NCBI RefSeq assembly: GCF_014287475.1
Contig: NZ_JACOPF010000003.1
Coordinates: 62,001 to 126,000 of the forward strand
Direction: 5' to 3'
DNA from: Mediterraneibacter hominis
GTDB taxonomy: Bacteria > Bacillota > Clostridia > Lachnospirales > Lachnospiraceae
Length of the DNA: 64,000 bases
Positions 34,536-43,898 of the stretch are shown here, piece by piece. The translations under genes and the position numbers were made by a program. How positions within the stretch are numbered: position 1 is the stretch's first letter; each line of letters begins with the position of its first letter. Below the pieces are notes generated by a model, which searched no databases, was not told where the DNA came from, and was given only the letters and a program-made list of their open reading frames with translations.

Positions 34536-35777
34536 TTAACGCTCTATCTGATGAATGAACAGTCCGCTTCGCAGTTTAGGTTCAAACCAGGTGGATTTCG
34601 GGGGCATCAGTAATCCCGCGTCAGCGACCGCAAGTAGTTCATCCATAGAAGTGGGATACATGGAGAATGCGACGCCGCCGGTTTTGTCTGCCTCTTGTCT
34701 TAGTGCTTCAAGACCTCGAATACCTCCGATAAATCGGATACGGGAATCCGTTTTTGGATTTTGGATATTTAACAGGGGACAGAGTATAAAATTTTGAAGC
34801 ACAGAGACATCTAATGTCTCTACCGGATTGTCTGAATATAGACAAGGCTTTGCTTCCAGACGATACCAAGTACCGCTTCCATATAAACCAAATTCTCCTT
34901 TTTTCTGTGGATGGTAAGCTTCGTTTCCGATTTCAGTGACATCAAATCTGTCCTTTATCATATCAAGAAGTTGCTCAAATGTATAGCCGTTTAAATCTGT
35001 AACAACTCGATTATAATCAAAAATCCGCAGTTCATCTGACGGGAATAAGACAGAGAGAAAGTAGTTAAATTCTTCTGTACCGGTATAGTCGGAATGTGCA
35101 TTTCTGCGCATTAGACCGACCTTTACGGCAGATGCAGCGCGGTGATGCCCATCAGCGATATAAACCTGTTTAATGGAGGAGAAAATTTGAGAAATTTTCT
35201 CAAGGAGTGTTTTTTCTTCAATCCTCCAGATTTGATGGCGGATAGAATCATCACTGACAAAATCGTAGAGAGCAGGAAGAATACATACTTCTTTTAATAT
35301 AGATTTTATATTTAGATTGGGACGATAAGTAAGAAAAATTGGGCCTGTCTGGGCACTTAAGGTGTCCACATGGCGGATGCGGTCCTGCTCTTTGTCTGCA
35401 CGCGTATTTTCATGCTTTCGGATCACATTGTTTACATAATCGTCGATAGAAGCACAACCGACAATACCAGTCTGCGTATGCTGCTGCATAGTAAGTGCAT
35501 AGATATAATAGCAAGGGACTTCATCTTGTATAAATAAGCCGTCACTTATCATAGAGTCCAAAATCTGAGCAGCTTTATCATATACAGGCTGGGAATACAT
35601 ATCAATATCTACTGGAAACTGTGTTTCAGGACGATCAATTTTTAGAAATGAATCAGGATTCTTCTTTGTGATTTCACGTGCCTCTTCGCGGCTGTACACA
35701 TCATAAGGAAGCGCTGCGATGGAAGCAGCACGTTCTTTAGACGGGCGGATTCCTTTAAATGGGCGGATGTCGGTCAT
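34536..35777 (-). CDS. DUF1015 family protein
   Basis: A 413-residue protein matching DUF1015 (COG4198). Evidence is DIRPFKGIRPSKERAASIAALPYDVYS at the N-terminus, KHENTRADKEQDRIRH and YIADGHHRAASA in the middle, and WFEPKLRSGLFIHQ at the end. The conserved HHR and DGHHR motifs resemble a ParB-like nucleotide-hydrolase active site, but the function is not established. AAGGAG precedes the start. Probably co-transcribed with map. Confidence 0.88.
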   Translation of the reverse strand: MTDIRPFKGIRPSKERAASIAALPYDVYSREEAREITKKNPDSFLKIDRPETQFPVDIDMYSQPVYDKAAQILDSMISDGLFIQDEVPCYYIYALTMQQHTQTGIVGCASIDDYVNNVIRKHENTRADKEQDRIRHVDTLSAQTGPIFLTYRPNLNIKSILKEVCILPALYDFVSDDSIRHQIWRIEEKTLLEKISQIFSSIKQVYIADGHHRAASAVKVGLMRRNAHSDYTGTEEFNYFLSVLFPSDELRIFDYNRVVTDLNGYTFEQLLDMIKDRFDVTEIGNEAYHPQKKGEFGLYGSGTWYRLEAKPCLYSDNPVETLDVSVLQNFILCPLLNIQNPKTDSRIRFIGGIRGLEALRQEADKTGGVAFSMYPTSMDELLAVADAGLLMPPKSTWFEPKLRSGLFIHQIER

Positions 35778-35888
35778 TATGGTTTCTCCTTTTCCTATAG
35801 GCTGATGTCAGTATACGCAGGCAGTATGCTTGAATTGGTTGTGTATACCGACGCTGAACACATTTTAACACAAAAAAAGAAAACATAC

Positions 35889-36000
35889 CATACCTTGTCG
35901 GACGAAGCCCGTCCTCCAGGAGAGAATGAGATGCGGGGTACCCTTTGGGGTATACCTTGCCGTGGGGAGAAACCCGCCAGCCTGAACAGGAATAATTATT
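35889..36000. repeat. Two-unit intergenic repeat (family 2), inverted copy
   Basis: Relative to 24209-24324 this copy is reversed. It contains ATACCTTGTCGGACGAAGCCC, a GGGGTACCC junction, then GTATACCTTGCCG and a second unit ending in an AT-rich tail. It shares the two-unit layout, the CGGGC/GCCCG stem and the GTATACC edges, but is more diverged. It is followed 21 bp later by MITE copy B. Confidence 0.6.
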
Positions 36001-36021
36001 AAATTAAAGTATAAGAAGATT

Positions 36022-36182
36022 GTAACAGTTCATACGCGCCATTCGTAAAACCGCACTGCGTGCTTATCGTGGCTGCCACTGTTTTATTCATTGGTGGGCG
36101 CTTAAGCTCATACAGATGTACGCTCGCAAAAACATGCAGGCATGTTTTATGCTTCCCGCACACTGTATGGCTGAACTGTTAC
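36022..36182. mobile_element. MITE-like element, copy B (161 bp)
   Basis: It begins GTAACAGTTCA and ends TGAACTGTTAC. The perfect 8-bp duplication AGAAGATT flanks it at 36014-36021 and 36183-36190. The body is nearly identical to copies A and C over the segment from GCCATTCGTAAAACCGC to the right end, including the AAAACATGC/GCATGTTTT hairpin. With the family 2 repeat it accounts for most of the 502-bp gap before the FHA gene. Confidence 0.9.
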
Positions 36183-36279
36183 AGAAGATTCGACAGAAGG
36201 TTGCAAAAATATACATGAATTGCTTGCCGAGAGTAAAAAAGTATAGTAGTATAAAAACTTGAAGGAGTGATTTGATACT

Positions 36280-36852
36280 ATGTCAGATTTGATATACTGG
36301 ATTGCGATGGTTCTGATAGTTGGTGCGAGTATTGCATTATTGACGGGAACTTTCTTAAGTATAAGGAAAAATAAAAGAGAGAAGAACAAGAAAACAGGAC
36401 GTGTAGCTGCTTACGCTGACGATTATGAGGAGGACGAGGAAGATGAAAGGGAGCTTCCGAGGCGCAGGGGAACAGCACAGGGAGGCAGGCGTCCGCAGAG
36501 CCAGCCGGAACGGAAGAACGAGAAGAAGCAGTGGAAAATTATTTTGGAGAATTTGGATACTTGGGAAAAACACAGCTTTATTTTCTACGATACAATTGCG
36601 ATTGGACGAGGGAGTGATGTTCGTACATATGAAAAATATCTTTCCGTTTCTGAAGATCCTCGGGTATCTAAGCTGCACTGTGCGATTGTGAAAAGAGGAG
36701 AGAAGCTCTATCTGAAGGATCTAGAGTCCAGAAATGGCACATATTTGAATGGGAAAAGAATTGAACGTCCTATTATACTGCAAAGAGATGATGTGATAGG
36801 AATTGGAGAATCCAGGTTTGAGGTCCTGAAAGTATTGAGAGAACGAGATTAA
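36280..36852 (+). CDS. FHA-domain membrane protein
   Basis: A 190-residue protein with one N-terminal membrane segment (residues 5-27), a charged linker rich in Glu, Arg and Lys (residues 28-80) and a C-terminal FHA domain (about residues 100-185). The FHA core motifs are IAIGRGSDV, VSKLHCAI and LKDLESRNGTYLNGKRI. FHA domains bind phosphothreonine, so it is probably a Ser/Thr-kinase signalling adaptor at the membrane; no kinase is nearby. GAAGGAG precedes the start. Confidence 0.88.
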   Translation: MSDLIYWIAMVLIVGASIALLTGTFLSIRKNKREKNKKTGRVAAYADDYEEDEEDERELPRRRGTAQGGRRPQSQPERKNEKKQWKIILENLDTWEKHSFIFYDTIAIGRGSDVRTYEKYLSVSEDPRVSKLHCAIVKRGEKLYLKDLESRNGTYLNGKRIERPIILQRDDVIGIGESRFEVLKVLRERD

Positions 36853-36952
36853 GAGATAAAATGCAGAGACAGGGTGCTTGCCAGGTTTGACATGCTTTGT
36901 TTCAAGATGTTAAAATGAGGGACAGAAGCGAAACGAGAAGGAGGAGGTTATT

Positions 36953-39232
36953 ATGATAAAGTTGTATGACAATGGTGTCTATTTAATACATGGTACCGAG
37001 ATAGTAGAAGATGTAGAAAATGCTGGAATTTTTGTGTCAAAGGAAGAAGCAGCTAAAAATACAATTGCTTATGGAATTTTGAAGGAGCACAATACAGCCC
37101 CTGACATGAAGAGTCTGCGGATTAAATTTGATAAATTGACATCCCACGATATTACATTTGTGGGAATTATTCAGACAGCAAGAGCATCAGGATTGGAGAA
37201 ATTCCCGGTGCCGTATGTTCTGACAAACTGTCATAACAGTCTTTGTGCAGTGGGTGGAACAATCAATGAAGATGACCACATGTTTGGGCTGACCTGTGCA
37301 AAGAAATATGGCGGCGTATATGTACCTCCTCACCAGGCAGTTATCCACCAGTTTGCACGTGAAGTACTCGCCGGAGGCGGAAAGATGATTCTGGGCTCTG
37401 ACAGCCATACACGTTATGGGGCTCTTGGTACTATGGCAATGGGAGAAGGAGGACCCGAACTTGTAAAACAGCTTTTAAACAAAACCTATGATATCAATAT
37501 GCCCGGAGTTGTCGGAATCTATCTGGACGGAGAACCGGCGAAAGGAGTAGGGCCGCAGGATGTGGCGCTTGCAATTATTGGAGCGACCTTTAAAAATGGC
37601 TATGTGAATAATAAAGTAATGGAATTTGTAGGCCCGGGTGTCGGAAAGCTAAGTGCAGATTTCCGAATTGGAATCGATGTTATGACAACGGAGACAACCT
37701 GTCTGTCCTCTATCTGGCGTACCGATGAAAAGATTGAAGAATTTTATGAGATTCATGGCAGAAGGGAAGATTACAAGGAATTAAATCCAGGAGAGACAGC
37801 TTATTATGACGGAATGGTTTATGTAGATTTAAGTGAAATTAAACCGATGATTGCGATGCCGTTCCATCCGAGCAATGTCTATACAATTGATGAATTGAAT
37901 GAAAACCTTTCAGATATTCTGCATGATGTGGAGAAGAAGGCGCTGATTAGTCTGGATGGAGCTGTGGAATATTCTCTTCAGGATAAAATTGTAGATGGAA
38001 AGTTCTATGTAGAGCAGGGAATTATTGCAGGATGTGCCGGAGGCGGATTTGAAAATATCTGTGCAGCAGCAGACATTATCAAAGGAAAAAATATTGGCGC
38101 GGATGCATTTACATTTAGTGTGTATCCGGCGAGCACGCCGATTTATATGGAACTAGTTAAAAATGGTGTAGTTGCCGACTTATTAGAGGCTGGAACAGTT
38201 GTGAAAACAGCATTTTGCGGGCCTTGCTTTGGCGCGGGCGATACTCCGGCGAACAATGCGTTCTCTATCCGGCATACAACGAGGAATTTCCCGAACCGGG
38301 AGGGCTCTAAGCTGCAAAGCGGACAGATTTCATCTGTGGCCTTGATGGACGCACGCTCTATTGCGGCGACTGCGGCAAATAAAGGGTTCTTAACTCCGGC
38401 GACATCAATGGATGTAGAATATAAAGGGCAGAAATATTATTTCGATAAAAATATTTATAAAAACCGCGTTTTTGACAGCAAAGGGGTAGCAGATCCAAGT
38501 GTGGAAATTCAGTTCGGTCCGAATATCAAAGATTGGCCGGCAATGTCTGCCTTGCCGGAAAATCTTGTGCTCAAGGTAGTTTCTGAGATTCACGATCCGG
38601 TTACAACAACAGACGAGCTCATTCCGTCCGGCGAGACATCTTCTTATCGGTCTAATCCTTTGGGACTGGCAGAATTTGCGCTGTCCAGAAAAGATCCCGC
38701 ATATGTAGGAAGGGCTAAGGAGGTACAGGCTGCGCAAAAAGCTATTGAAGCAGGAAAATGTCCGCTTGAGGTACTGGAAGAATTAAAGCCGGTAGTAGCA
38801 AAAGTAAAAGAGACCTATCCAAATGTAGGAGAGGGAAATATCGGTGTGGGAAGTACGATTTTTGCAGTTAAGCCGGGAGACGGCTCTGCGCGCGAGCAGG
38901 CAGCATCCTGCCAGAAGGTTCTGGGAGGATGGGCAAATATAGCAAATGAATATGCGACAAAAAGGTACCGTTCTAATTTGATTAACTGGGGGATGCTTCC
39001 CTTCCTGACGGATGCGGACGACAAGGAGCTGCCATTTAAGAACGGAGATTATATCTTTGTACCGGATGTCCGCAGGGCAGTAGAAGAAAAAGCAGACGTC
39101 GTCAAGGCTTATGTTGTAAAAGACAGCCTGGAGGAAATGGATTTGCGTTTAGGCGAGCTGACAGATGCGGAAAGAGAAATTATCCTGCAGGGATGTCTGA
39201 TTAACTATTACAGAGCGACAGCAGGTAAATAA
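36953..39232 (+). CDS. Aconitase-family hydratase (mitochondrial-type length)
   Basis: A 759-residue aconitase-superfamily enzyme. It retains [21 protein letters not shown], the CGPC pair ([13 protein letters not shown]), and the swivel-domain substrate loop [27 protein letters not shown]. The first cluster-ligand region, normally GSCTNS, reads [11 protein letters not shown], although the cysteine itself is kept. With citrate synthase 4.7 kb downstream it could make isocitrate for glutamate synthesis. A related hydratase activity is an alternative. GGAGGAGG precedes the start, and no isocitrate dehydrogenase is in the window. Confidence 0.85.
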   Translation: MIKLYDNGVYLIHGTEIVEDVENAGIFVSKEEAAKNTIAYGILKEHNTAPDMKSLRIKFDKLTSHDITFVGIIQTARASGLEKFPVPYVLTNCHNSLCAVGGTINEDDHMFGLTCAKKYGGVYVPPHQAVIHQFAREVLAGGGKMILGSDSHTRYGALGTMAMGEGGPELVKQLLNKTYDINMPGVVGIYLDGEPAKGVGPQDVALAIIGATFKNGYVNNKVMEFVGPGVGKLSADFRIGIDVMTTETTCLSSIWRTDEKIEEFYEIHGRREDYKELNPGETAYYDGMVYVDLSEIKPMIAMPFHPSNVYTIDELNENLSDILHDVEKKALISLDGAVEYSLQDKIVDGKFYVEQGIIAGCAGGGFENICAAADIIKGKNIGADAFTFSVYPASTPIYMELVKNGVVADLLEAGTVVKTAFCGPCFGAGDTPANNAFSIRHTTRNFPNREGSKLQSGQISSVALMDARSIAATAANKGFLTPATSMDVEYKGQKYYFDKNIYKNRVFDSKGVADPSVEIQFGPNIKDWPAMSALPENLVLKVVSEIHDPVTTTDELIPSGETSSYRSNPLGLAEFALSRKDPAYVGRAKEVQAAQKAIEAGKCPLEVLEELKPVVAKVKETYPNVGEGNIGVGSTIFAVKPGDGSAREQAASCQKVLGGWANIANEYATKRYRSNLINWGMLPFLTDADDKELPFKNGDYIFVPDVRRAVEEKADVVKAYVVKDSLEEMDLRLGELTDAEREIILQGCLINYYRATAGK

Positions 39233-39261
39233 GAGCAGTATTTTTGTTTCATAAAGTATAA

Positions 39262-39345
39262 AAGGGTATTGGACTGGTCAGAAAGACATGCCGATACCCT
39301 TAAGATTAAAGGGCGGGGGAGCTGAAGTGGGCTCGCCCGTTTTGT
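39262..39345 (+). terminator. Terminator region with repeat-element tail
   Basis: An 11-bp stem (39262-39272 with 39291-39301, one G-U pair) is followed by a second hairpin, GGGCG at 39311-39315 with CGCCC at 39334-39338, and then GTTTTGTT. The second hairpin is homologous to the tail of the 23161 hairpin cluster. It probably terminates the hydratase transcript. Confidence 0.6.
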
Positions 39346-39408
39346 TATGCAACAAAACCATCTGTTTTTTACTCTAATATATAAATGAAGAAGAGAGGGG
39401 GGCGGCAC

Positions 39409-39957
39409 ATGGACCAGTTAGAAAACCGATTGGACAGTCAGACTGGGGGCAGAGGCAAACATAAAGAAGAACTAAGATTGGTCCGAAAGGCAAAAGCAGG
39501 TGATACAAAATCGTTTTCAGCATTGTATGCACAGATTTATATAGAACTGTATAAGTTTGCGCTGTATACACTGCGGCATCCGCAGGATGCAGAAGATGCA
39601 GTGAGTGAAGCGGTTACAGCGGCATATGAAAATATAACGAAGTTAAAGTCTGAAACATCGTTTCGCAATTGGATGTTTACGATACTTGCAAATCAATGTA
39701 GAAAAAGGTTTATAAAAAGAGAAAAAGATGAGGAGCTTACGGAAGATATTGCTCAACCGGAGATAGATTACGGACAGAAAGCGGACGTAAGGGCTGCATT
39801 GGAGACACTCAGTGAAGAGGAACGGCTGATCGTGTCGTTTTCTGTTTTCGGTGGATATAAGAGTGCGGAAATTGGCGGTATGTTAGGGATTGAGGCGGCA
39901 ACCGTGCGTTCAAAAAAGAACCGCGCACTTGGAAAAATGAGAAAAATATTAGAGTAG
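39409..39957 (+). CDS. ECF-type RNA polymerase sigma factor
   Basis: A 182-residue sigma-70 family protein of the extracytoplasmic-function type. Region 2 is AGDTKSFSALYAQIYIELYKFALYTLRHPQDAEDAVSEAVTAAY and region 4 is LSEEERLIVSFSVFGGYKSAEIGGMLGIEAATVRSKKNRALGKM. The ATG at 39409 follows an AGAGGGGGG site; an in-frame ATG at 39385 has none. The next gene encodes a membrane-anchored beta-propeller protein in the usual position of an anti-sigma factor. Confidence 0.9.
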   Translation: MDQLENRLDSQTGGRGKHKEELRLVRKAKAGDTKSFSALYAQIYIELYKFALYTLRHPQDAEDAVSEAVTAAYENITKLKSETSFRNWMFTILANQCRKRFIKREKDEELTEDIAQPEIDYGQKADVRAALETLSEEERLIVSFSVFGGYKSAEIGGMLGIEAATVRSKKNRALGKMRKILE

Positions 39958-39975
39958 AAAGGGGTATGGCATAGA

Positions 39976-42036
39976 GTGGATAGAGAAGTAGATGAGAGAA
40001 AGGATAAGCAAACAGAGCAGCAAGAAGGGAGCGTAATTGAGAGGATAGCTGAAAATGCAGAGAACATAGAGGTTCCAGAGTCTTTGCGGCCGGAGGCAGT
40101 TGAGAGAAGACTTGAAAAGAGCAGAAGAGAAAGACTGCATAGAAGGCGAAAAAAATGGAGGACTGTATGCTCCGCCGCTGCAGCATGTGTCTGTGTGCTT
40201 ATAGGAATTGCCTCTGCTCAAAATGGATGGTTTACAGGGAAGAACAGAGGAAAATTATCTATAGGTATTGATACAGAGTATGCTGCTGCACAAAGCAGCC
40301 CGGGTAAAATCGTTTCAGCAAAAGATTATGACGAGGTGTATGCCTATATTAAGGAAGAAAGAAAGGCACAGGAAGAACAATTAAATGAAAGAGCTGAAAG
40401 TGTGTCAAAAAGTACCAATGAAAGTGCTGTGGAAAGTGCGTCTGATTTGGCAGGGCAGCCTTATGCCGGTCAAGGAGAGCAACCCGCAGCAAACAGCGGG
40501 TATTCAGATACGAATGTACGGGAAGCAGCAGTAGGAGAGGGGGATATTGTAAAGACAGACGGAAAGAACCTCTATATATTGGAAGGGCAAAATGTGCAGA
40601 TTGTAAGCATTGAGGGAGAAAAAATGGTGCAGACCGCCTCTATTCGAATGGACAAGGAGAAGACGGCATACGAACTGTATGTAGAGGGAAATTCTCTATT
40701 GATTGCATATTCCGTATCAGGATATGCAGACGGCGCGGTTTTATCTGATGAAGCGTATGTAAACAGTGATACTTACAATACGGAATACCGGGAGTATACA
40801 GCAATTGATATTTATGATGTCAGTATACCGTCGGCGCCAAAGCTTTTGGACACTTTTTCACAGAGTGGCAGCTTCTATACAATGCGGGTATCAGACGGCT
40901 ATGTATATTTATTGAGCAATTTTTACGCAGATATAGCGGCAGGAAGGGAAGAAATAGAGGCTTATATTCCTAAAATCCGGGGAGAGAACATTGAGAGCAG
41001 TAAAATTTTGCTTCCACAGTATAAAAGAGGAACACAGTATACGGTACTTTCTGCCTTCGCTATTGCAGAACCATCAGGAAAAACAGATAGCATAGCAGTG
41101 TTTGGAAGTGTGGGAACCTGTTATGTGAGCAGGGAAAATATATACATTTGCGAAGGATATTACAATGCACAGGAAGAAACTGTGACACAGACCTGTATCC
41201 GCAAGATTGGGTATCAAGATGGCGTACTTGAAGCAAAAGGACAGACGAAAATAGACGGGACACTAAATGATTCTTTTAGTATTGATGAATATGAGGGGAA
41301 TTTAAGGCTGGTGACAACAGTAAGTCCGGTCGGAAATAGTGTGGCGCCATTGGCAAGAAGCGGGGAAACGGCAGCGGCAGAAAGCGGTTTTAAAGAATCA
41401 AATTCTCTATATGTACTGGACGAGAATCTTGAAATAATAGGAGAGATTCATGATCTTGCCCGGGAGGAGCAGATCTATTCTGCGAGATTTATAGGGAAAA
41501 CAGGGTATTTTGTGACATACCGTCAGACGGATCCACTTTTTTCAGTAGATTTGTCTGATCCATCGAAGCCCCAAATTATCGGAGAACTGAAAATTCCTGG
41601 TTTTTCAGAATACCTGCATCCATTTGGAGAGGGAAAACTACTCGGTATAGGTATGGATGTGGACGAGACAGGGACGGTAACAAATGGGGTAAAGCTTTCT
41701 ATGTTTGATATTTCAGATGCCGCAGATGTAAAAGAAGTACAGAAATACGTTCTGGAAGATATGTACTCTACAGATGTTGCTTATAACTATAAGGCGGCGC
41801 TTATAAGTGAAGAACTAAATCTCATTGGGTTTACTGCATACGGACAGCGGCAGACGTTTTATATGTTTTCTTATGATAACGAGAAGGGATTTACAATGCG
41901 CTTTTCAAGAGAACTGTTAGGATACGGAGAAGCAAGAGGAATTTATTCGGATTCCCGTTTTTATCTGGTAGCGGGAAATACAGTGGAAGTGTATACGCTG
42001 GATACATTTGATAAGATAGATGATATTGTGTTATAA
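39976..42036 (+). CDS. Membrane-anchored beta-propeller protein, candidate anti-sigma/sensor
   Basis: A 686-residue protein with a charged cytoplasmic N-terminus (residues 1-55, with LRPEAVERRLEKSRRERLHRRRKK), one membrane segment (about residues 58-78) and a large extracellular beta-propeller domain (about residues 180-686, repeated YDVS, LDTFSQ and DLSDPSKPQIIGEL-type blades). It matches the Beta_propel family. The GTG start at 39976 follows AAAGGGG. Lying 18 bp after the sigma gene, it probably restrains the sigma factor until an external signal is sensed. That role is inferred. Confidence 0.82.
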   Translation: MDREVDERKDKQTEQQEGSVIERIAENAENIEVPESLRPEAVERRLEKSRRERLHRRRKKWRTVCSAAAACVCVLIGIASAQNGWFTGKNRGKLSIGIDTEYAAAQSSPGKIVSAKDYDEVYAYIKEERKAQEEQLNERAESVSKSTNESAVESASDLAGQPYAGQGEQPAANSGYSDTNVREAAVGEGDIVKTDGKNLYILEGQNVQIVSIEGEKMVQTASIRMDKEKTAYELYVEGNSLLIAYSVSGYADGAVLSDEAYVNSDTYNTEYREYTAIDIYDVSIPSAPKLLDTFSQSGSFYTMRVSDGYVYLLSNFYADIAAGREEIEAYIPKIRGENIESSKILLPQYKRGTQYTVLSAFAIAEPSGKTDSIAVFGSVGTCYVSRENIYICEGYYNAQEETVTQTCIRKIGYQDGVLEAKGQTKIDGTLNDSFSIDEYEGNLRLVTTVSPVGNSVAPLARSGETAAAESGFKESNSLYVLDENLEIIGEIHDLAREEQIYSARFIGKTGYFVTYRQTDPLFSVDLSDPSKPQIIGELKIPGFSEYLHPFGEGKLLGIGMDVDETGTVTNGVKLSMFDISDAADVKEVQKYVLEDMYSTDVAYNYKAALISEELNLIGFTAYGQRQTFYMFSYDNEKGFTMRFSRELLGYGEARGIYSDSRFYLVAGNTVEVYTLDTFDKIDDIVL

Positions 42037-42100
42037 TCGTGACAACGATTCGGGGCAGGTTCTCTGGATGAGAGCCTGCTGTTTTAGTGGAGGAACAGTA

Positions 42101-42862
42101 ATGATATTTGATACACATGCTCATTATGATGACGCACAGTTCGACGACGACAGAGAGCAGCTTTTACAGGCTATGAGGGAGAATGGAATTGGGAGAATTG
42201 TCAATGTAAGCTCTGATACGGACTCCTGGGAAAAAGTAGTTGCTCTGGCAGATACATATTCTTTTATTTATGGAGCAATTGGCGTGCATCCGGACGAGGT
42301 GGGACAGTTAAATGAAGAAAAGTTCTGCCAGATGGAAGCGCTTTTAAAACGGGACAAAATGATTGCTGTGGGAGAAATAGGACTGGATTATTATTGGGAC
42401 AAGGAAAACCGTGATTTACAAAAAACCTGGTTTATCCGTCAGCTTGAGCTTGCCGGAAAGCTTAAAAAGCCGGTGATTATACACAGCAGAGAAGCGGCGG
42501 CGGATACAATGGAGATAATGAAAGTCTATGCTTCTAAGCTCTGTGCGGTTATACACTGCTATTCTTATTCAGCGGAAATGGCGAAAGAATATGTAAAGAT
42601 GGGATATTATATTGGTGTGGGAGGCGTTGTGACTTTTAAAAACGCAAAAAAATTAAAACAGACAGTACAGGAAATTCCCCTTTCCTCTATTGTACTTGAG
42701 ACAGATTGTCCTTATCTGGCTCCGGCGCCGTACCGCGGAAAACGAAATTCTTCTTTATATCTCCCTTATATTGCGGAAGAAATTGCGCGGCAAAAAGGAA
42801 TAACAGTGCAAGAAGTGATTTGGCAGACAGAAAAAAATGCAGAAAGACTGTACCAGCTTTAA
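42101..42862 (+). CDS. tatD: TatD family hydrolase
   Basis: A 253-residue metal-dependent DNase/deaminase-fold hydrolase. Metal motifs are FDTHAHYDD (H7, H9), AVGEIGLDYYWD, IHSREAAADT, IHCYS and LETDCPYLAP. TatD proteins are 3'-5' exonucleases linked to DNA repair and tRNA processing. GGAGG lies 8 bases before the ATG at 42101. It is 25 bp upstream of rsmA, the usual pairing in Firmicutes. Confidence 0.94.
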   Translation: MIFDTHAHYDDAQFDDDREQLLQAMRENGIGRIVNVSSDTDSWEKVVALADTYSFIYGAIGVHPDEVGQLNEEKFCQMEALLKRDKMIAVGEIGLDYYWDKENRDLQKTWFIRQLELAGKLKKPVIIHSREAAADTMEIMKVYASKLCAVIHCYSYSAEMAKEYVKMGYYIGVGGVVTFKNAKKLKQTVQEIPLSSIVLETDCPYLAPAPYRGKRNSSLYLPYIAEEIARQKGITVQEVIWQTEKNAERLYQL

Positions 42863-42887
42863 GATACAGATAGAAAGGAACGTAGAA

Positions 42888-43754
42888 ATGAAAGAGCCGA
42901 CATTAGGAAATCCGCAGAATACAATTGCTGTTCTTAAGAAATATGGATTTGTATTTCAGAAGAAATACGGGCAGAATTTTTTGATAGATCCCCATGTGCT
43001 GGATAAAATCATTCGCGCCGCAAAGATTACAAAGGATGATTTTGTACTGGAAATTGGTCCGGGAATCGGGACGATGACACAGTACCTTGCCTGTGCGGCG
43101 AGGAAGGTAGCGGCGATTGAAATTGACAAAGCATTGATACCAATTTTAAAGGATACATTAAATGGTTATGACAATATAAAAATTATAAACGGCGATGTAC
43201 TGAAAACAGATATTGCAGAGCTTGCCAAAAAAGAGAATGCAGGAGAACCAATCAAGGTGGTTGCCAATCTTCCATATTATATTACCACACCGATCATTAT
43301 GGGATTATTTGAAAACCATGTACCGTTAAAGAGTCTTACAGTTATGGTACAAAAGGAGGTGGCGCAGAGGATGCAGGCAGGACCTGGAACGAAGGATTAC
43401 GGAGCATTATCTCTGGCAGTACAGTATTATGCAAAACCGTATCTGGCAGCGAATGTCCCGCCGAATTGCTTTATGCCGCGTCCGAAGGTTGGCTCGGCAG
43501 TGATACGTTTGGAACGGTATACAGAACCTCCTGTAAAGGTTAAAAATGAAAAACTACTGTTTCAGATTATACGCGCGTCTTTTAACCAGAGAAGAAAAAC
43601 TTTAGTCAACGGTTTGAAAAACTGTACAGAATTGACCATTTTACGTGAGGAAGCAGAGCAGGCGCTTTTGGAGCTGGGGATAGACAGCAATGTGCGGGGA
43701 GAAGCTTTGACACTGGAGCAATTTGCGGCGCTTGCGGACAGATTGGGGGAATAG
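42888..43754 (+). CDS. rsmA: 16S rRNA dimethyladenosine transferase
   Basis: A 288-residue methyltransferase (KsgA) that dimethylates two adjacent adenosines near the 3' end of 16S rRNA. It shows FQKKYGQNFLIDPHVL, the SAM motif VLEIGPGIGTMTQYL, catalytic NLPYYITTPI and the C-terminal SFNQRRKTLVNGL. The ATG at 42888 follows AAAGGA. Its TAG stop coincides with the first bases of the flanking duplication of the short mobile-element remnant at 43760. Confidence 0.96.
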   Translation: MKEPTLGNPQNTIAVLKKYGFVFQKKYGQNFLIDPHVLDKIIRAAKITKDDFVLEIGPGIGTMTQYLACAARKVAAIEIDKALIPILKDTLNGYDNIKIINGDVLKTDIAELAKKENAGEPIKVVANLPYYITTPIIMGLFENHVPLKSLTVMVQKEVAQRMQAGPGTKDYGALSLAVQYYAKPYLAANVPPNCFMPRPKVGSAVIRLERYTEPPVKVKNEKLLFQIIRASFNQRRKTLVNGLKNCTELTILREEAEQALLELGIDSNVRGEALTLEQFAALADRLGE

Positions 43755-43759
43755 TTCAT

Positions 43760-43796
43760 GTAACTTTATGCTTCTCGCACACTGTATGGCTGTTAC
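43760..43796. mobile_element. MITE-like element, copy D: 37-bp internally deleted remnant
   Basis: It begins GTAAC and ends CTGTATGGCTGTTAC, matching only the two ends of the 165-bp family. It retains TTTATGCTTCTCGCACACTG from the right part. TAGTTCAT (43752-43759) and GAGTTCAT (43797-43804) flank it, a 7-of-8 duplication. The left TAG is the rsmA stop codon. Confidence 0.72.
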
Positions 43797-43898
43797 GAGT
43801 TCATAAATATTTAATAGTCATGTGATTGTATAAAACTTCAATTTTTAGTATAATAAAAAGAACATATTAAAATAAGAATGAGTAAGGAGGCAGGGCAT

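Noticed and set aside
35805..36002. Plus-strand 65-codon frame in the gap before the FHA gene
   Set aside because: It overlaps the repeat units and lacks a ribosome site or a plausible protein sequence.
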